Of a stretch of 64,000 nucleotides of DNA, positions 1 to 8,566 are shown piece by piece. The notes beneath the pieces are model-generated. The model was not told where the DNA came from. It searched no databases and was given only the letters and a program-made list of their open reading frames with translations. Both the position numbers and the translations under genes were made by a program. The stretch comes from JAKQIM01 sp964633225. Lineage in GTDB: Bacteria > Chloroflexota > Anaerolineae > Anaerolineales > UBA4823. Location of the stretch: the NCBI GenBank assembly GCA_964633225.1, contig CAZWFQ010000001.1, positions 124,001 through 188,000 of the forward strand. The letters are read 5' to 3'. Position 1 is the stretch's first letter. The number at the start of each line of letters is the position of its first letter.

Positions 1-2
1 TG

Positions 3-314
3 TGTAACCCCAATCTGGGGCAGCCTTTGATCCAGGTAGAAGCTTATGATGCCGCTGGTCAGCCTGTGCCAGGCGTAGAAGTGGTCGTGGCCTGGAGCAG
101 CGAACAGGGGACGGGGGAAGAGCGCTTCTTCACCGGCTTGAAGCCTGAATTGGGCTTAGGGTATGCAGACCTGGTATTGACGCCTGGAATTACCTACACC
201 CTCAGCCTGGCAGACGGCGGCCAGCCTGTTTCAGACCTGGCCGCGGCAGAGTGCGAAGCAGAAGGCGGCGACCGCTATTGGGGCAGTTGGCTGCTGGTGT
301 TTACCCAGCCCTGA
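3..314 (+). CDS. C-terminal fragment of a secreted or surface protein (partial)
   Basis: The reading frame is open from the left edge to a TGA at 312-314, so only the last ~103 residues of a longer protein are present. The fragment has short beta-strand-like stretches (VEVVVAWSS, YTLSLADGG) and a phrase like QPVPGVEVVV, typical of Ig-like or bacterial surface repeat domains. Two Cys are visible, one in the first codon seen and one in AAECEAEGG. The perfect hairpin at 342-381 ends its transcript. I cannot name the family. A TTG codon at 27 in the same frame is very unlikely to be the real start because the frame continues upstream of it. Confidence 0.6.
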   Translation, partial: CNPNLGQPLIQVEAYDAAGQPVPGVEVVVAWSSEQGTGEERFFTGLKPELGLGYADLVLTPGITYTLSLADGGQPVSDLAAAECEAEGGDRYWGSWLLVFTQP

Positions 315-341
315 TCAGCCTGAGCTTCTGAAACGACACAT

Positions 342-381
342 CCAAGAGCGATGCCTCCCAGCGGGGAGGCATCGCTCTTGG
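342..381 (+). terminator. Strong hairpin after the first gene
   Basis: An 18-bp perfect inverted repeat (342-359 with 364-381, starting CCAAGAGCGATG) closes a 4-nt loop, 27 nt after the stop codon. Only a short T-rich stretch follows (CATTTAATC), so it may be a weak intrinsic terminator or a transcript 3' end stabiliser. Confidence 0.7.
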
Positions 382-451
382 CATTTAATCTCTCAAATCA
401 CAGGCTGCCAGCCTGACCTGTAAAATGCGGGGCAGAAAACAAAATTGCTTA

Positions 452-480
452 TTGACACCTGCTGGGATTTGTGACATAAT
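452..480 (+). promoter_or_regulatory. Promoter of the LacI-family regulator
   Basis: A consensus -35 box TTGACA (452-457) is separated by 17 nt from a near-consensus -10 box CATAAT (475-480). The predicted start point (~487) lies inside the tandem repeat that begins at 486, so a repressor bound there would block initiation. Confidence 0.75.
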
Positions 481-485
481 ATCAT

Positions 486-521
486 TACCGGTAACGATAC
501 CGGAAATGATACCGGCAACGT
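486..521 (+). promoter_or_regulatory. Triple 12-bp direct repeat, probable operator
   Basis: Three head-to-tail 12-mers are visible: TACCGGTAACGA (486-497), TACCGGAAATGA (498-509) and TACCGGCAACGT (510-521). The invariant core is TACCGG followed by NAA, and the first copy sits in the palindrome TTACCGGTAA (485-494). LacI-family dimers bind palindromes with a central CG step, and the position just after the -10 box suits repression. The link to the adjacent LacI gene is inferred. Confidence 0.6.
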
Positions 522-547
522 ATTCAACAAGGGTGCATAGAGTGATC

Positions 548-1585
548 ATGCGGTCGAAGCGGCGTGCGGCAACCATTCAAGATGTAGCCAGAGAAGCAGG
601 AGTTTCTGTTTCGACCGTTTCGCGAGTCTTAAATCGGAAAGTTGATGTAGCTCCCGAAACACAAGACCGGATCATTGAAACCATCACCCGCCTGGGCTAT
701 ACCTCCAGCCTGGCAGCCCGCAGTATGCGCAGCCGCAGAAAAAATCTGATCGGGCTGGTGCTCCCTGATATCGGTTTTCCCTATTCTATAGAAATCATGC
801 GCGGCGTTGAACGTGCCATCGCTGAATCGGCTTACGATTTACTGCTTTACACCACGGGTGGCATTCACAAAGTGGGTGTGATGACCCGCGAGCAAGAGTA
901 TGTTTCTCTTCTGAGCAACTCGCTGGTAGATGGTATTGTAGTTGTTGCCACCTCGGCTTCGGAATTCTCCTCGGTTGTTCCTATTGTAGCGGTAGATCCT
1001 CACGATGTGGTTCCCGGTTACCCGGCTATCCAGGCCGCGAACTACGAAGGCGCCCTTGAAGCCATGGATTACCTCCTTGGCCTGGGGCACCGCCGGATTG
1101 GTTTTATCAAGGGCCGGCCCGAGATCGGCAGCGCCCAAAGCCGCCTGAAAGGGTATCAAGACGCCCTCCGGACTGCCGGGATCCCCTTGGAAGATGACCT
1201 GGTCGTTGCGGGCGATTTCTCTACTTCATCTGGTCATGCAGGTGGGTTGAAATTGCTTGCCTTGAAAAATCCCCCTACAGCCATTTTTGCAGCCAATGAC
1301 CAATGTGCCATGGGTGTGCTGCAGGCAGCTGAAGAATCTGGCATCATTATCCCAGACGATCTATCTGTAATTGGGTTTGACAATATTTCAGAGGCCCGGC
1401 ACCTTGGCCTTACCACGATCGATCAATTCCTCAACGATATGGGGTATCAAGCGATCCATATGTTGATCAAGCTTATCAACGATGAGCCGTTAGAAAATCA
1501 AATTTGCAGAGTGCCAACCCAGATTGTTGTGCGTAGCTCTTGTCGGGTTCTTGTACGCAATGCCATGTACATGCAAAGTTTTTGA
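548..1585 (+). CDS. LacI-family sugar-responsive transcription regulator
   Basis: The product is a DNA-binding repressor of about 345 residues. An N-terminal LacI helix-turn-helix (ATIQDVAREAGVSVSTVSRV, near residues 8-27) precedes a periplasmic-binding-protein-like effector domain with typical phrases such as GLVLPDIGFPYSIEIMRG, AIFAANDQCAMG and SVIGFDN. It leads a same-strand cluster for sugar uptake, a glycosidase, XylA and XylB, so its effector is probably xylose or a xylo-oligosaccharide (inferred). The frame is open back to 425, but that region holds the promoter and repeats, so translation starts at ATG 548 or at GTG 542. The GTG has better spacing from the purine-rich AAGGGTG at 529-535. 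Its own promoter overlaps the candidate operator, which implies autorepression. Confidence 0.9.
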   Translation: MRSKRRAATIQDVAREAGVSVSTVSRVLNRKVDVAPETQDRIIETITRLGYTSSLAARSMRSRRKNLIGLVLPDIGFPYSIEIMRGVERAIAESAYDLLLYTTGGIHKVGVMTREQEYVSLLSNSLVDGIVVVATSASEFSSVVPIVAVDPHDVVPGYPAIQAANYEGALEAMDYLLGLGHRRIGFIKGRPEIGSAQSRLKGYQDALRTAGIPLEDDLVVAGDFSTSSGHAGGLKLLALKNPPTAIFAANDQCAMGVLQAAEESGIIIPDDLSVIGFDNISEARHLGLTTIDQFLNDMGYQAIHMLIKLINDEPLENQICRVPTQIVVRSSCRVLVRNAMYMQSF

Positions 1586-1782
1586 ACCAGTTCTGTTTGT
1601 TGGCATCAAGTATTCCGCGATTTCGAGATAGGAGGTGAATGGCAGATAACACAAATCTAAACAAAAGCAGGTTCTCCCTTAAGCCTTGATCGGGCCGGAT
1701 AAGACCTGCCAGTAAAATGTGGGGCGTGTTCTCCACAAGCAAAAGTACATCTGATTTTTAAAACTATTTGAAGGAGAGAAAA

Positions 1783-3219
1783 ATGCGTAAGTCACTGTTT
1801 TCCATCGTTAGCCTGTTGATCATCGCGAGCATGCTCCTGGCTGGCTGCACCCCTGCCACCACAGCTGCCCCCGCCGCCACGGCTGTCCCCGCCGAAGCCA
1901 CCCAGGCCCCGGCCGCGTCCACCGAGAAGACTATTCTCAATGTGTGGTCGTTCACCAATGAGATCAACACCATGGCGATTGCCTTTGAAGCTGTTCACCC
2001 TGAGGTTGATGTGGTTTACACCATGATCCCCATGACCAATGGTGAATACCAGACCAAGCTCAAGGCCGTCATTGGCACCAAAGACACCCCCGACGTGATC
2101 GCCCTGGAAGCCGCCTTCGTCAAAGAATACGTTGAAGCCGATTTCCTGGCCGACCTGGCTGACCTGCTTCCCGTCGCCCAGGCTGCCCAGACCTACCAGT
2201 TCGTCATCGACGTAGGCACTGATAATGGCGTGACCAAGGCCTTCGCCTACCAGGCAACCCCCGGCGCTGTGTTCTACCGCCGCAGCCTGGCTACCGAATA
2301 CTTTGGCACCGATGATCCCGCTGAGATCCAGGCCATGATGTCTGACCTGGATGGCTTCATTGAAATGGCTGCCACAATCAAAGAAAAGTCCGGCGGCGAC
2401 ACCTATATGGTGTCCTCTAGCGGCGACTTCCAGAACCCCTTCTTTGCTAACCGCGCCCAGCCCTGGGTTGTAGATGGCGCTCTGGTTGTGGACCCGATGG
2501 TTGAAGAATACATCAACATTGCCAAGCTCTTCCGTGATAACGGTTACGAAGCTCAGGCTCAGCAGTGGCAAGAAGGTTGGTTCGCTGGCATGAATGACAG
2601 CCTGGTGGATGCCGATGGCAATCCCAAGCAGGTATTCTGCTACTTCCTGCCCACCTGGGGTCTGCCCTACGTGTTGGCCCCCAACTCCAAGTCTGCTGAC
2701 GGCGCGCATGACACCGGCGGTGACTGGGGTGTAGTGACTGGCCCGCTGCCCTACCAATGGGGCGGCACCTGGCTCGGCGCGATGGCCGAAAGCCCGAATC
2801 TCGAGCTGGCCAAGGAATTCATCCGCTTCGCCACTATGGATGAGCAGAACCTGACCAACTGGGCCACCGGTGTTTACACCAATGCATACCTGGCCGCGAT
2901 CGACCCCGAAGTTGCCCCCGACCAGGCCCAGGCTGCTGGTGACTTTGTCTCCAGCCAGGTGGTAGTCAACAAGATCACCGCCTCGTTCGACAACTCTGAG
3001 CTCAGCGCCTTCCTGGCCGGCCAGAACTCCTACGCTGGCTTTGCTGAAGCCGCCCCCTCGGTCAATGCTAAGCTGATGACCGGCTCTGATGACGCCATCC
3101 AGCGCGCCCTGAACGATCCCATCAACCAATACTTGAATGATGAAATCAGCATGGACGACCTGTGGTCGATCTGGAAAGATGCCCTGCGCACCGAATTCCC
3201 TGATCTGATCATCAAGTAA
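1783..3219 (+). CDS. Sugar ABC transporter substrate-binding lipoprotein (family 1)
   Basis: A 478-residue extracellular solute-binding protein. The N-terminus is a lipoprotein signal peptide (MRKSLFSIV, a hydrophobic stretch, then LLAG and Cys22), followed by an Ala/Pro/Thr-rich linker to about residue 47 and a family-1 solute-binding fold beginning ILNVWSF. ATG 1783 is preferred over an in-frame ATG at 1768 because AAGGAGAG (1771-1778) is well placed before it and the signal peptide starts there. It would capture a sugar at the membrane face for the two permeases that follow. The GH3 enzyme, XylA and XylB downstream suggest xylose or xylo-oligosaccharides; the ligand cannot be read from sequence. 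A 12-bp hairpin after the stop probably keeps this transcript in excess. Confidence 0.9.
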   Translation: MRKSLFSIVSLLIIASMLLAGCTPATTAAPAATAVPAEATQAPAASTEKTILNVWSFTNEINTMAIAFEAVHPEVDVVYTMIPMTNGEYQTKLKAVIGTKDTPDVIALEAAFVKEYVEADFLADLADLLPVAQAAQTYQFVIDVGTDNGVTKAFAYQATPGAVFYRRSLATEYFGTDDPAEIQAMMSDLDGFIEMAATIKEKSGGDTYMVSSSGDFQNPFFANRAQPWVVDGALVVDPMVEEYINIAKLFRDNGYEAQAQQWQEGWFAGMNDSLVDADGNPKQVFCYFLPTWGLPYVLAPNSKSADGAHDTGGDWGVVTGPLPYQWGGTWLGAMAESPNLELAKEFIRFATMDEQNLTNWATGVYTNAYLAAIDPEVAPDQAQAAGDFVSSQVVVNKITASFDNSELSAFLAGQNSYAGFAEAAPSVNAKLMTGSDDAIQRALNDPINQYLNDEISMDDLWSIWKDALRTEFPDLIIK

Positions 3220-3239
3220 CTGTCAACTAGCGTTTGAAG

Positions 3240-3271
3240 ATGTGGGTCAGGGCCAAAACCCTGACCCACAT
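3240..3271 (+). terminator. Intercistronic hairpin after the binding-protein gene
   Basis: TGTGGGTCAGGG (3241-3252) pairs perfectly with CCCTGACCCACA (3259-3270) around a 6-nt loop, and an extra A-T pair extends it. Only TTCT follows, and the permease ribosome-binding site is 12 nt further on. This looks like the partial terminator/mRNA stabiliser known between malE and malF-type genes rather than an operon end. Confidence 0.7.
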
Positions 3272-3292
3272 TCTAACTGAGTAGGAGGAACA

Positions 3293-4195
3293 ATGAACCT
3301 AACTGCCCTTAAAAAGATCAACCATGGGTATCTTTTCATTGCCCCGTTTGTGATCGGCTTCTTAGTTTTTGGACTTTACCCGGTGGTGAACACCCTGGCT
3401 CTTAGTTTCACCGATATGACCCTCATGACCAGGGAAGGAAACTGGAATGGTCTCCAGAACTTTATCCGCCTGTTTCAAGACGATGTGTTCATGACCGCGG
3501 TGGGTAACACCTGGCTTTTGTGGTTGTTGAACTTCATTCCACAAATTGGCATTGCCATGCTGCTTTCGATGTGGTTCACCAATGCCAGGCTGAGGCTGAG
3601 AGGCGTGGGGCTGTGGCGGGCCATGTTCTTCTTGCCCAACTTGTTGATGCCCGCGGCAGTGGCAGCTTTGTTCTTCAGCTTGTTCTCATACTATGGGCCT
3701 GTCAACCAGGTTTTGGTTCGCTTCGATTTATTGCCTGAGGCCGTGCACTTCTTGCAGAAGATTCCCGTTGCTCGGGCACTGGTCATCTTCATCCAGTGGT
3801 GGATGTGGTTTGGGCAAACCACTATCATTTTGATGGCTGGTATGACATCCATCCCTGTTCATTTATATGAGGCAGCTATGGTGGATGGTGCTACAGCGAT
3901 GCAAATGTTCACCCGCATCACCCTGCCATTGTTGAAACCCATTTTGGTCTATATCTTCGTCACCTCCCTCGTGGGTGGGATGCAGATGTTTGACATTCCT
4001 TACCTTTTGACCGATGGCCGCGGCTCGCCCAGCCAGTCCATCTTGACCAATACAATCCTGATGTATACCAAGTTTTCCAGCAGTAAAGGGCATATTGGTG
4101 CTGCTTCAGCGGTTGGTGTGATGGTCTTCATTATGACCAGCGTTTGTGCCATTGCCATTATGTACTTCTTACGCGACAAAGACAAAGACAAATAA
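3293..4195 (+). CDS. Sugar ABC transporter permease, MalF/LacF type
   Basis: A 300-residue inner-membrane permease with about six transmembrane segments; the first is GYLFIAPFVIGFLVFGLYPV. The cytoplasmic coupling loop has the CUT1 EAA signature (EAAMVDGATAMQMFTRITLP), which contacts the ATPase. ATG 3293 follows a clear GTAGGAGGA ribosome-binding site. It forms a heterodimer with the permease encoded 19 nt downstream and takes substrate from the lipoprotein at 1783. No ATP-binding subunit is encoded in the cluster, so an ATPase encoded elsewhere must serve it. Confidence 0.93.
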   Translation: MNLTALKKINHGYLFIAPFVIGFLVFGLYPVVNTLALSFTDMTLMTREGNWNGLQNFIRLFQDDVFMTAVGNTWLLWLLNFIPQIGIAMLLSMWFTNARLRLRGVGLWRAMFFLPNLLMPAAVAALFFSLFSYYGPVNQVLVRFDLLPEAVHFLQKIPVARALVIFIQWWMWFGQTTIILMAGMTSIPVHLYEAAMVDGATAMQMFTRITLPLLKPILVYIFVTSLVGGMQMFDIPYLLTDGRGSPSQSILTNTILMYTKFSSSKGHIGAASAVGVMVFIMTSVCAIAIMYFLRDKDKDK

Positions 4196-4214
4196 GTGGC
4201 GCAGGAGAAAAAAC

Positions 4215-5060
4215 ATGTTTAAAGATTACCGATTTACAACCAATTTACTGCGCGTGGTCATTTATACCGTGCTGGTTATTCTGCTGATCATCACCATTGT
4301 TCCGATCTGGTTGGTGGTGGTGAATGCCTCTCGCTCCACGCTGGAGATCCAGCAGGGCCTTAGCTTTCTCCCCAGCACCCACACCCTTGACAATTACGGC
4401 ACTTTGCTTGGCAGAGGCCTGGATCTGGGCAGAGGCTTTATGAACAGCCTGTTTGTGGCCTTTTCTTCTACCTTGGTGACCGTTTACTTTTCCTTCTTAA
4501 CCGCCTATGGTCTGGTGGTCTACAAATTCAAAGGTAAGAAGCTGTTCTATAACCTGATCATTGCCCTGGTTTTGATCCCGCTGCAGTTTTCGATCATCGG
4601 TTTCTACCAGTACATGTCTAAGATAGGACTTACCGATAGTTATGCTTCTCTGATCCTGCCGCTGATTGCTAATGCTGGTGCGGTCTTCTTTGCCAAGCAG
4701 TATCTTGAAGCAGTGGTGGTACAAGACCTGGTGGATGCCGCCCGGATTGACGGTGCCGGTGAGTTTGCTACTTTTCACCGCATCATCCTGCCCCTGGCTG
4801 TTCCTGGCTTGATGACTACCGGCATCTTCGCTTTTGTCGCTGCCTGGAATAACTTCTTCAATGCCTTCATCCTGATTACCTCGCGCGATAAATATACCCT
4901 GCCCATGTTGGTGCAGACCTTGCGCGGCGATGTATACCGCACTGAGTACGGTGCCATTTACCTGGGCCTGGCAGTTACGGTTGTCCCCATTATCATCATC
5001 TATGCGATCTTCTCGCGCTACATCGTAAGCGGTATTGCCATGGGCGCATTGAAAGAATAG
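4215..5060 (+). CDS. Sugar ABC transporter permease, MalG type
   Basis: A 281-residue permease, partner of the preceding one. It has an N-terminal transmembrane helix (LLRVVIYTVLVILLIITIV), further helices, and the EAA-type loop DAARIDGAGEFATFHRIILP. ATG 4215 follows GCAGGAGA at 4201-4208. An in-frame ATG at 4146 lies inside the upstream permease gene and lacks this site. The C-terminus (IVSGIAMGALKE) is typical of the MalG branch. The next gene starts 5 nt after the stop, so transport and hydrolysis are co-expressed. Confidence 0.93.
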   Translation: MFKDYRFTTNLLRVVIYTVLVILLIITIVPIWLVVVNASRSTLEIQQGLSFLPSTHTLDNYGTLLGRGLDLGRGFMNSLFVAFSSTLVTVYFSFLTAYGLVVYKFKGKKLFYNLIIALVLIPLQFSIIGFYQYMSKIGLTDSYASLILPLIANAGAVFFAKQYLEAVVVQDLVDAARIDGAGEFATFHRIILPLAVPGLMTTGIFAFVAAWNNFFNAFILITSRDKYTLPMLVQTLRGDVYRTEYGAIYLGLAVTVVPIIIIYAIFSRYIVSGIAMGALKE

Positions 5061-5065
5061 TCGTT

Positions 5066-7369
5066 ATGAATTCCATCGAAAAGCGTCTGAATGCACTGCT
5101 CTCAAAAATGAGCTTGGATGAAAAACTGGCCCAGATCGGCTCGTACTGGATCTATGAGCTGCAAACTGCCGGCGAATTGGATTCTGGTAAGCTGCAGGCC
5201 AGGCTGGGTCATGGTATCGGCCAGATCTCCCGCGTGGGCGGCGGCTCTAATATGCCCCCGGTGAAGGCTGCTAAAGTTGGCAACCAAATCCAGAAGTTCC
5301 TGGTCGAACAAACCCGTTTAGGCATTCCGGCCATCTTGCACGAAGAAAGCTGTTCTGGGGCCATGTTTTTGGGCGGCACGGCTTTTCCACAGATGATTGG
5401 GTTAGCCAGCACCTTCCAGCCTGAGCTGGCTGAGAAAATGACCCAGGTTATCCGCCGCCAGTTGATGGCTATTGGCGCCCGCCAGGCCCTGGCGCCTGTG
5501 TTGGATGTGGCGCGTGACCCGCGCTGGGGCCGCACCGAAGAAACCTTTGGCGAAGATCCCACCCTCATCAGTCATTTTGGCGTGGCCTACATTCGGGGAA
5601 TGCAGGGCAGTGACCTGGCTCAGGGCGTTTTAGCCACAGGCAAGCATTTTATTGGCCACAGCCTTTCGCAAGGTGGGTTGAACTGCGGCCCCATTCACCT
5701 GGGGATGCGCGAGCTGTACGATGTGCTGCTGCCTCCCTTCCAGGCTGCCATCCGTGATGCTGGCATGGCCACGATCATGAACTCATATCCCGAATTGGAT
5801 GGCGAAGTAATTGCTGCCTCACGGGCTATCCTGACGGATCTATTGCGGAACGAGCTCGGCTTTACCGGTCTGGTGGTCTCAGATTACGATGCCGTTATTA
5901 TGCTGCATAATTTCCATCGTGTTGCAGAGAATAAAGCGCTGGCCGGCAGCCTGGCGCTGAAGGCCGGCATTGACGTGGAGCTGCCAACCGTGGTTTGCTA
6001 CGGGGATGCGCTCAAAGACGCTCTTGCCAGCGGCGACCTGGATCTTGAAACCATTGATACTGCCGTCCGACGCCATCTCCAGAAGAAATTTGAGCTGGGT
6101 TTGTTTGAGACCCCGTATGTTGACGAAGGCCATGTGCTGGAGGTCTTTGAGACCTCTCAGCAGCGAGACCTGGCATGTGAAATCGCCTGCCAAAGTATGG
6201 TTTTGCTCAAGAATGACGGTTTACTGCCCCTGCGAAAGAATATTGACACCCTGGCTGTCATTGGTCCCCTGGCGGACGATGGCCGCAGCTTGTTGGGGGA
6301 TTATTCCTACGCGGCTACGGTAGAGCTGCTGCAACACCAGTCTCAGGATGGCTCGGCCCTGATGGGTTCTGGAAAAGAATCGATCCAGATCGTAACCCCC
6401 CTGGCGGGCATCCGTAAGCTGGTTTCGAAAAATACCAAGGTCTTGTTTGCTCAGGGCTGCCAATACATGGTTCCTGACACAACCCAATTGAATGACGCAG
6501 TTCAGATCGCCAAGTTGTCTGATGCGGTGGTACTCTTCTTAGGAGACCGCTCTGGCTTGACCCCTGGCTGCACCACTGGCGAGACGCGCGACAGTGTTGA
6601 CCTGCGCCTGCCGGGTACACAGAACCAATTGGCCCAGGCGATCCTGGCAACGGGCAAGCCGGTGGTGGTTGTATTGGTCAGTGGACGGCCCTATGCCATC
6701 CCCGAGTTGGCCCAGAATGCCAATGCCATTCTCGAGGCCTGGCTGCCTGGAGAAGAAGGCGGCACAGCCATCGCCAAGACCATTTTTGGTGACAACAACC
6801 CGGCTGGCAAGCTGCCCATCAGCTTCCCGCGCCATGTGGGCCAGGTGCCCATTTACTACAGCCATAAGCCATCTGGTATGAAATCTCATTGGTATGGCGA
6901 GTACGTTTCTGAGAAGACTACCCCGCTTTTCCCCTTTGGTCATGGGCTGAGTTATACCAGCTTTGAATACAGCCGCCTGTCGCTCAGTACTCCCCAGGCC
7001 CGCCCAGGCGAAACGGTGGCCATTTCGCTCCAGGTCACCAATACTGGCAAGCTCCCTGGCGATGAAGTTGTTCAACTTTACATCCGGGATGAATATGCCA
7101 GCTCGCCCAGGCCGATGAAGGAGCTGAAAGGCTATGCTCGCATTCGCCTTGCTCCTGGTGCCTCGCAAACTGTCACCTTCAATCTGCCTGTCAACCAATT
7201 GGCATTTATCAACACTGAAAAGCAATTGGTGCTTGAGCCCGGCCGGATATTCTTCATGCTTGGCAGCTCAAGCAATGACATCCGGCTGAATAGCGAGTTT
7301 GAGATTATCGGTTCTGCTACACTGCCGCTCAAAGAGCGGGTCTTTGTTTGCCCTGTCCAATTGGACTGA
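5066..7369 (+). CDS. Cytosolic GH3 glycoside hydrolase (beta-glucosidase / beta-xylosidase)
   Basis: A 767-residue family 3 retaining glycosidase. The N-terminal TIM-barrel domain has HEESCSGAMFLGGTAFPQ, DVARDPRWGRTEETFGEDP, the KHF motif (K193-H194) and the nucleophile motif VVSDYDA with Asp273. A second alpha/beta domain (about 370-600) should supply the acid/base residue, and a fibronectin-III-like domain (about 650-755) ends the protein. There is no signal peptide, so it acts in the cytosol on oligosaccharides delivered by the adjacent transporter. GH3 enzymes include beta-glucosidases, beta-xylosidases and arabinofuranosidases. XylA and XylB directly downstream favour a beta-xylosidase; that choice is inference. 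Confidence 0.9.
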   Translation: MNSIEKRLNALLSKMSLDEKLAQIGSYWIYELQTAGELDSGKLQARLGHGIGQISRVGGGSNMPPVKAAKVGNQIQKFLVEQTRLGIPAILHEESCSGAMFLGGTAFPQMIGLASTFQPELAEKMTQVIRRQLMAIGARQALAPVLDVARDPRWGRTEETFGEDPTLISHFGVAYIRGMQGSDLAQGVLATGKHFIGHSLSQGGLNCGPIHLGMRELYDVLLPPFQAAIRDAGMATIMNSYPELDGEVIAASRAILTDLLRNELGFTGLVVSDYDAVIMLHNFHRVAENKALAGSLALKAGIDVELPTVVCYGDALKDALASGDLDLETIDTAVRRHLQKKFELGLFETPYVDEGHVLEVFETSQQRDLACEIACQSMVLLKNDGLLPLRKNIDTLAVIGPLADDGRSLLGDYSYAATVELLQHQSQDGSALMGSGKESIQIVTPLAGIRKLVSKNTKVLFAQGCQYMVPDTTQLNDAVQIAKLSDAVVLFLGDRSGLTPGCTTGETRDSVDLRLPGTQNQLAQAILATGKPVVVVLVSGRPYAIPELAQNANAILEAWLPGEEGGTAIAKTIFGDNNPAGKLPISFPRHVGQVPIYYSHKPSGMKSHWYGEYVSEKTTPLFPFGHGLSYTSFEYSRLSLSTPQARPGETVAISLQVTNTGKLPGDEVVQLYIRDEYASSPRPMKELKGYARIRLAPGASQTVTFNLPVNQLAFINTEKQLVLEPGRIFFMLGSSSNDIRLNSEFEIIGSATLPLKERVFVCPVQLD

Positions 7370-7391
7370 TTATTGTATCTAGGAGAATCTT

Positions 7392-8558
7392 GTGTCTGAC
7401 TTTACCCCTAAACCTGAGCATAAATTTACCTTCGGCCTGTGGACCGTTGGCAGTACTGGCCGCGACCCCTTTGGCGGCCCTGTTCGCAGCCCCAAATCTC
7501 CTGCTGAGCTGGTTTACTTGCTGGGCGAGGTAGGCGCTTACGGCGTCAATTTTCATGATAACGACCTGATCCCGATTGATGCCACGCCTGCTGAGGCCGC
7601 TGCCATCAAGAAGGATTTCCGCAAGGCCCTGGCCGATACCGGGCTGGTTGTGCCGATGGCGACCACCAACCTGTTTGGCGATCCTATCTTCAAAGACGGC
7701 GCCTTTACTTCGAATGATCCTAAGGTGCGCAGCTATGCTTTGCAGAAGACCATGCGCGCCATCGATCTGGGTGTTGAATTTGGCGCCAAGATCTACGTGT
7801 TCTGGGGTGGGCGTGAAGGAACGGAGACCGATTCATCCAAAAATGCAGCCCTGGCCATCCAGCGTAACCGCCAGGCCATGGATTTCCTCTGTGAGTATGT
7901 GCTGGATCAAGGCTATGACCTGAAATTGGCCCTTGAAGCCAAGCCCAATGAGCCGCGTGGCGATATCTATAACCCCACCACCGGCCACATGCTGGCCTTC
8001 ATCAGCACCCTGGCCCATCCCGAAATGGTTGGCGTCAACCCCGAAGTAGCCCACGAGCACATGGCTGGGATCAACTTTATGCACGGTGTGGCCCAGGCCT
8101 GGGAAGCGGGCAAGCTTTTCCACATTGACCTGAATGATCAGTACCCTGGCCGTTACGACCAGGACCTGCGGTTTGGTTCGCGTGATTTGAAGGCTGCCTT
8201 CTACCTGGTCAAATTCCTGGAAGATGTTCACTACGATGGCTCGCTCCATTTTGACGCCCATGCTTATCGCACCGAAGATTACGAAGGTGTCAAAGATTTC
8301 GCCCGCGGCTGCATGCGCACCTATCTGATCCTGAAGGAAAAAGCAACTCAGTTTAACCAGGATAGTGAGATCCAGGCTTTATTGGCTGAGATCAATGCTG
8401 ATGATGGCAGCATGGCGCCTTTTGCGGGCAAGTACACACGCCAAAAGGCAGCCGCACTTAAAGAGCATGCCTTTGACCGCCAGGCCATCAGCGCTCGGGG
8501 ACTGCACTACGAGCGTCTTGACCAACTGACCATCGATCTGCTCCTCGGCACGCGCTGA
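7392..8558 (+). CDS. xylA: Xylose isomerase
   Basis: Converts D-xylose to D-xylulose in the cytosol, using two divalent metals. The 388-residue length matches the short class I isomerases. From memory of the Streptomyces enzymes, every catalytic position is present with an offset of one: His55 and Asp58 (NFHDND), Glu182 and Lys184 (LEAKPNEP), Glu218 and His221 (NPEVAHEH), Asp246 (HIDLND), Asp256, Asp258 and Asp288 (LHFDAH). The WGGREG motif is at 138-143. GTG 7392 is chosen because AGGAG lies at 7381-7385. The gene sits between the glycosidase and xylulokinase genes in one transcription unit. Confidence 0.97.
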   Translation: MSDFTPKPEHKFTFGLWTVGSTGRDPFGGPVRSPKSPAELVYLLGEVGAYGVNFHDNDLIPIDATPAEAAAIKKDFRKALADTGLVVPMATTNLFGDPIFKDGAFTSNDPKVRSYALQKTMRAIDLGVEFGAKIYVFWGGREGTETDSSKNAALAIQRNRQAMDFLCEYVLDQGYDLKLALEAKPNEPRGDIYNPTTGHMLAFISTLAHPEMVGVNPEVAHEHMAGINFMHGVAQAWEAGKLFHIDLNDQYPGRYDQDLRFGSRDLKAAFYLVKFLEDVHYDGSLHFDAHAYRTEDYEGVKDFARGCMRTYLILKEKATQFNQDSEIQALLAEINADDGSMAPFAGKYTRQKAAALKEHAFDRQAISARGLHYERLDQLTIDLLLGTR

Positions 8559-8566
8559 AACAGGCT

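Noticed and set aside
1792..3129. Long open frame on the minus strand opposite the sugar-binding protein gene
   Set aside because: It has low-complexity Gly/Val-rich translation, no family match, and lies fully antisense to a gene with a clear ribosome-binding site and lipobox. It is a by-product of GC-rich codon use.
6539..7225. Minus-strand open frame inside the GH3 gene
   Set aside because: It overlaps conserved GH3 sequence and has no start signal or recognisable domain.
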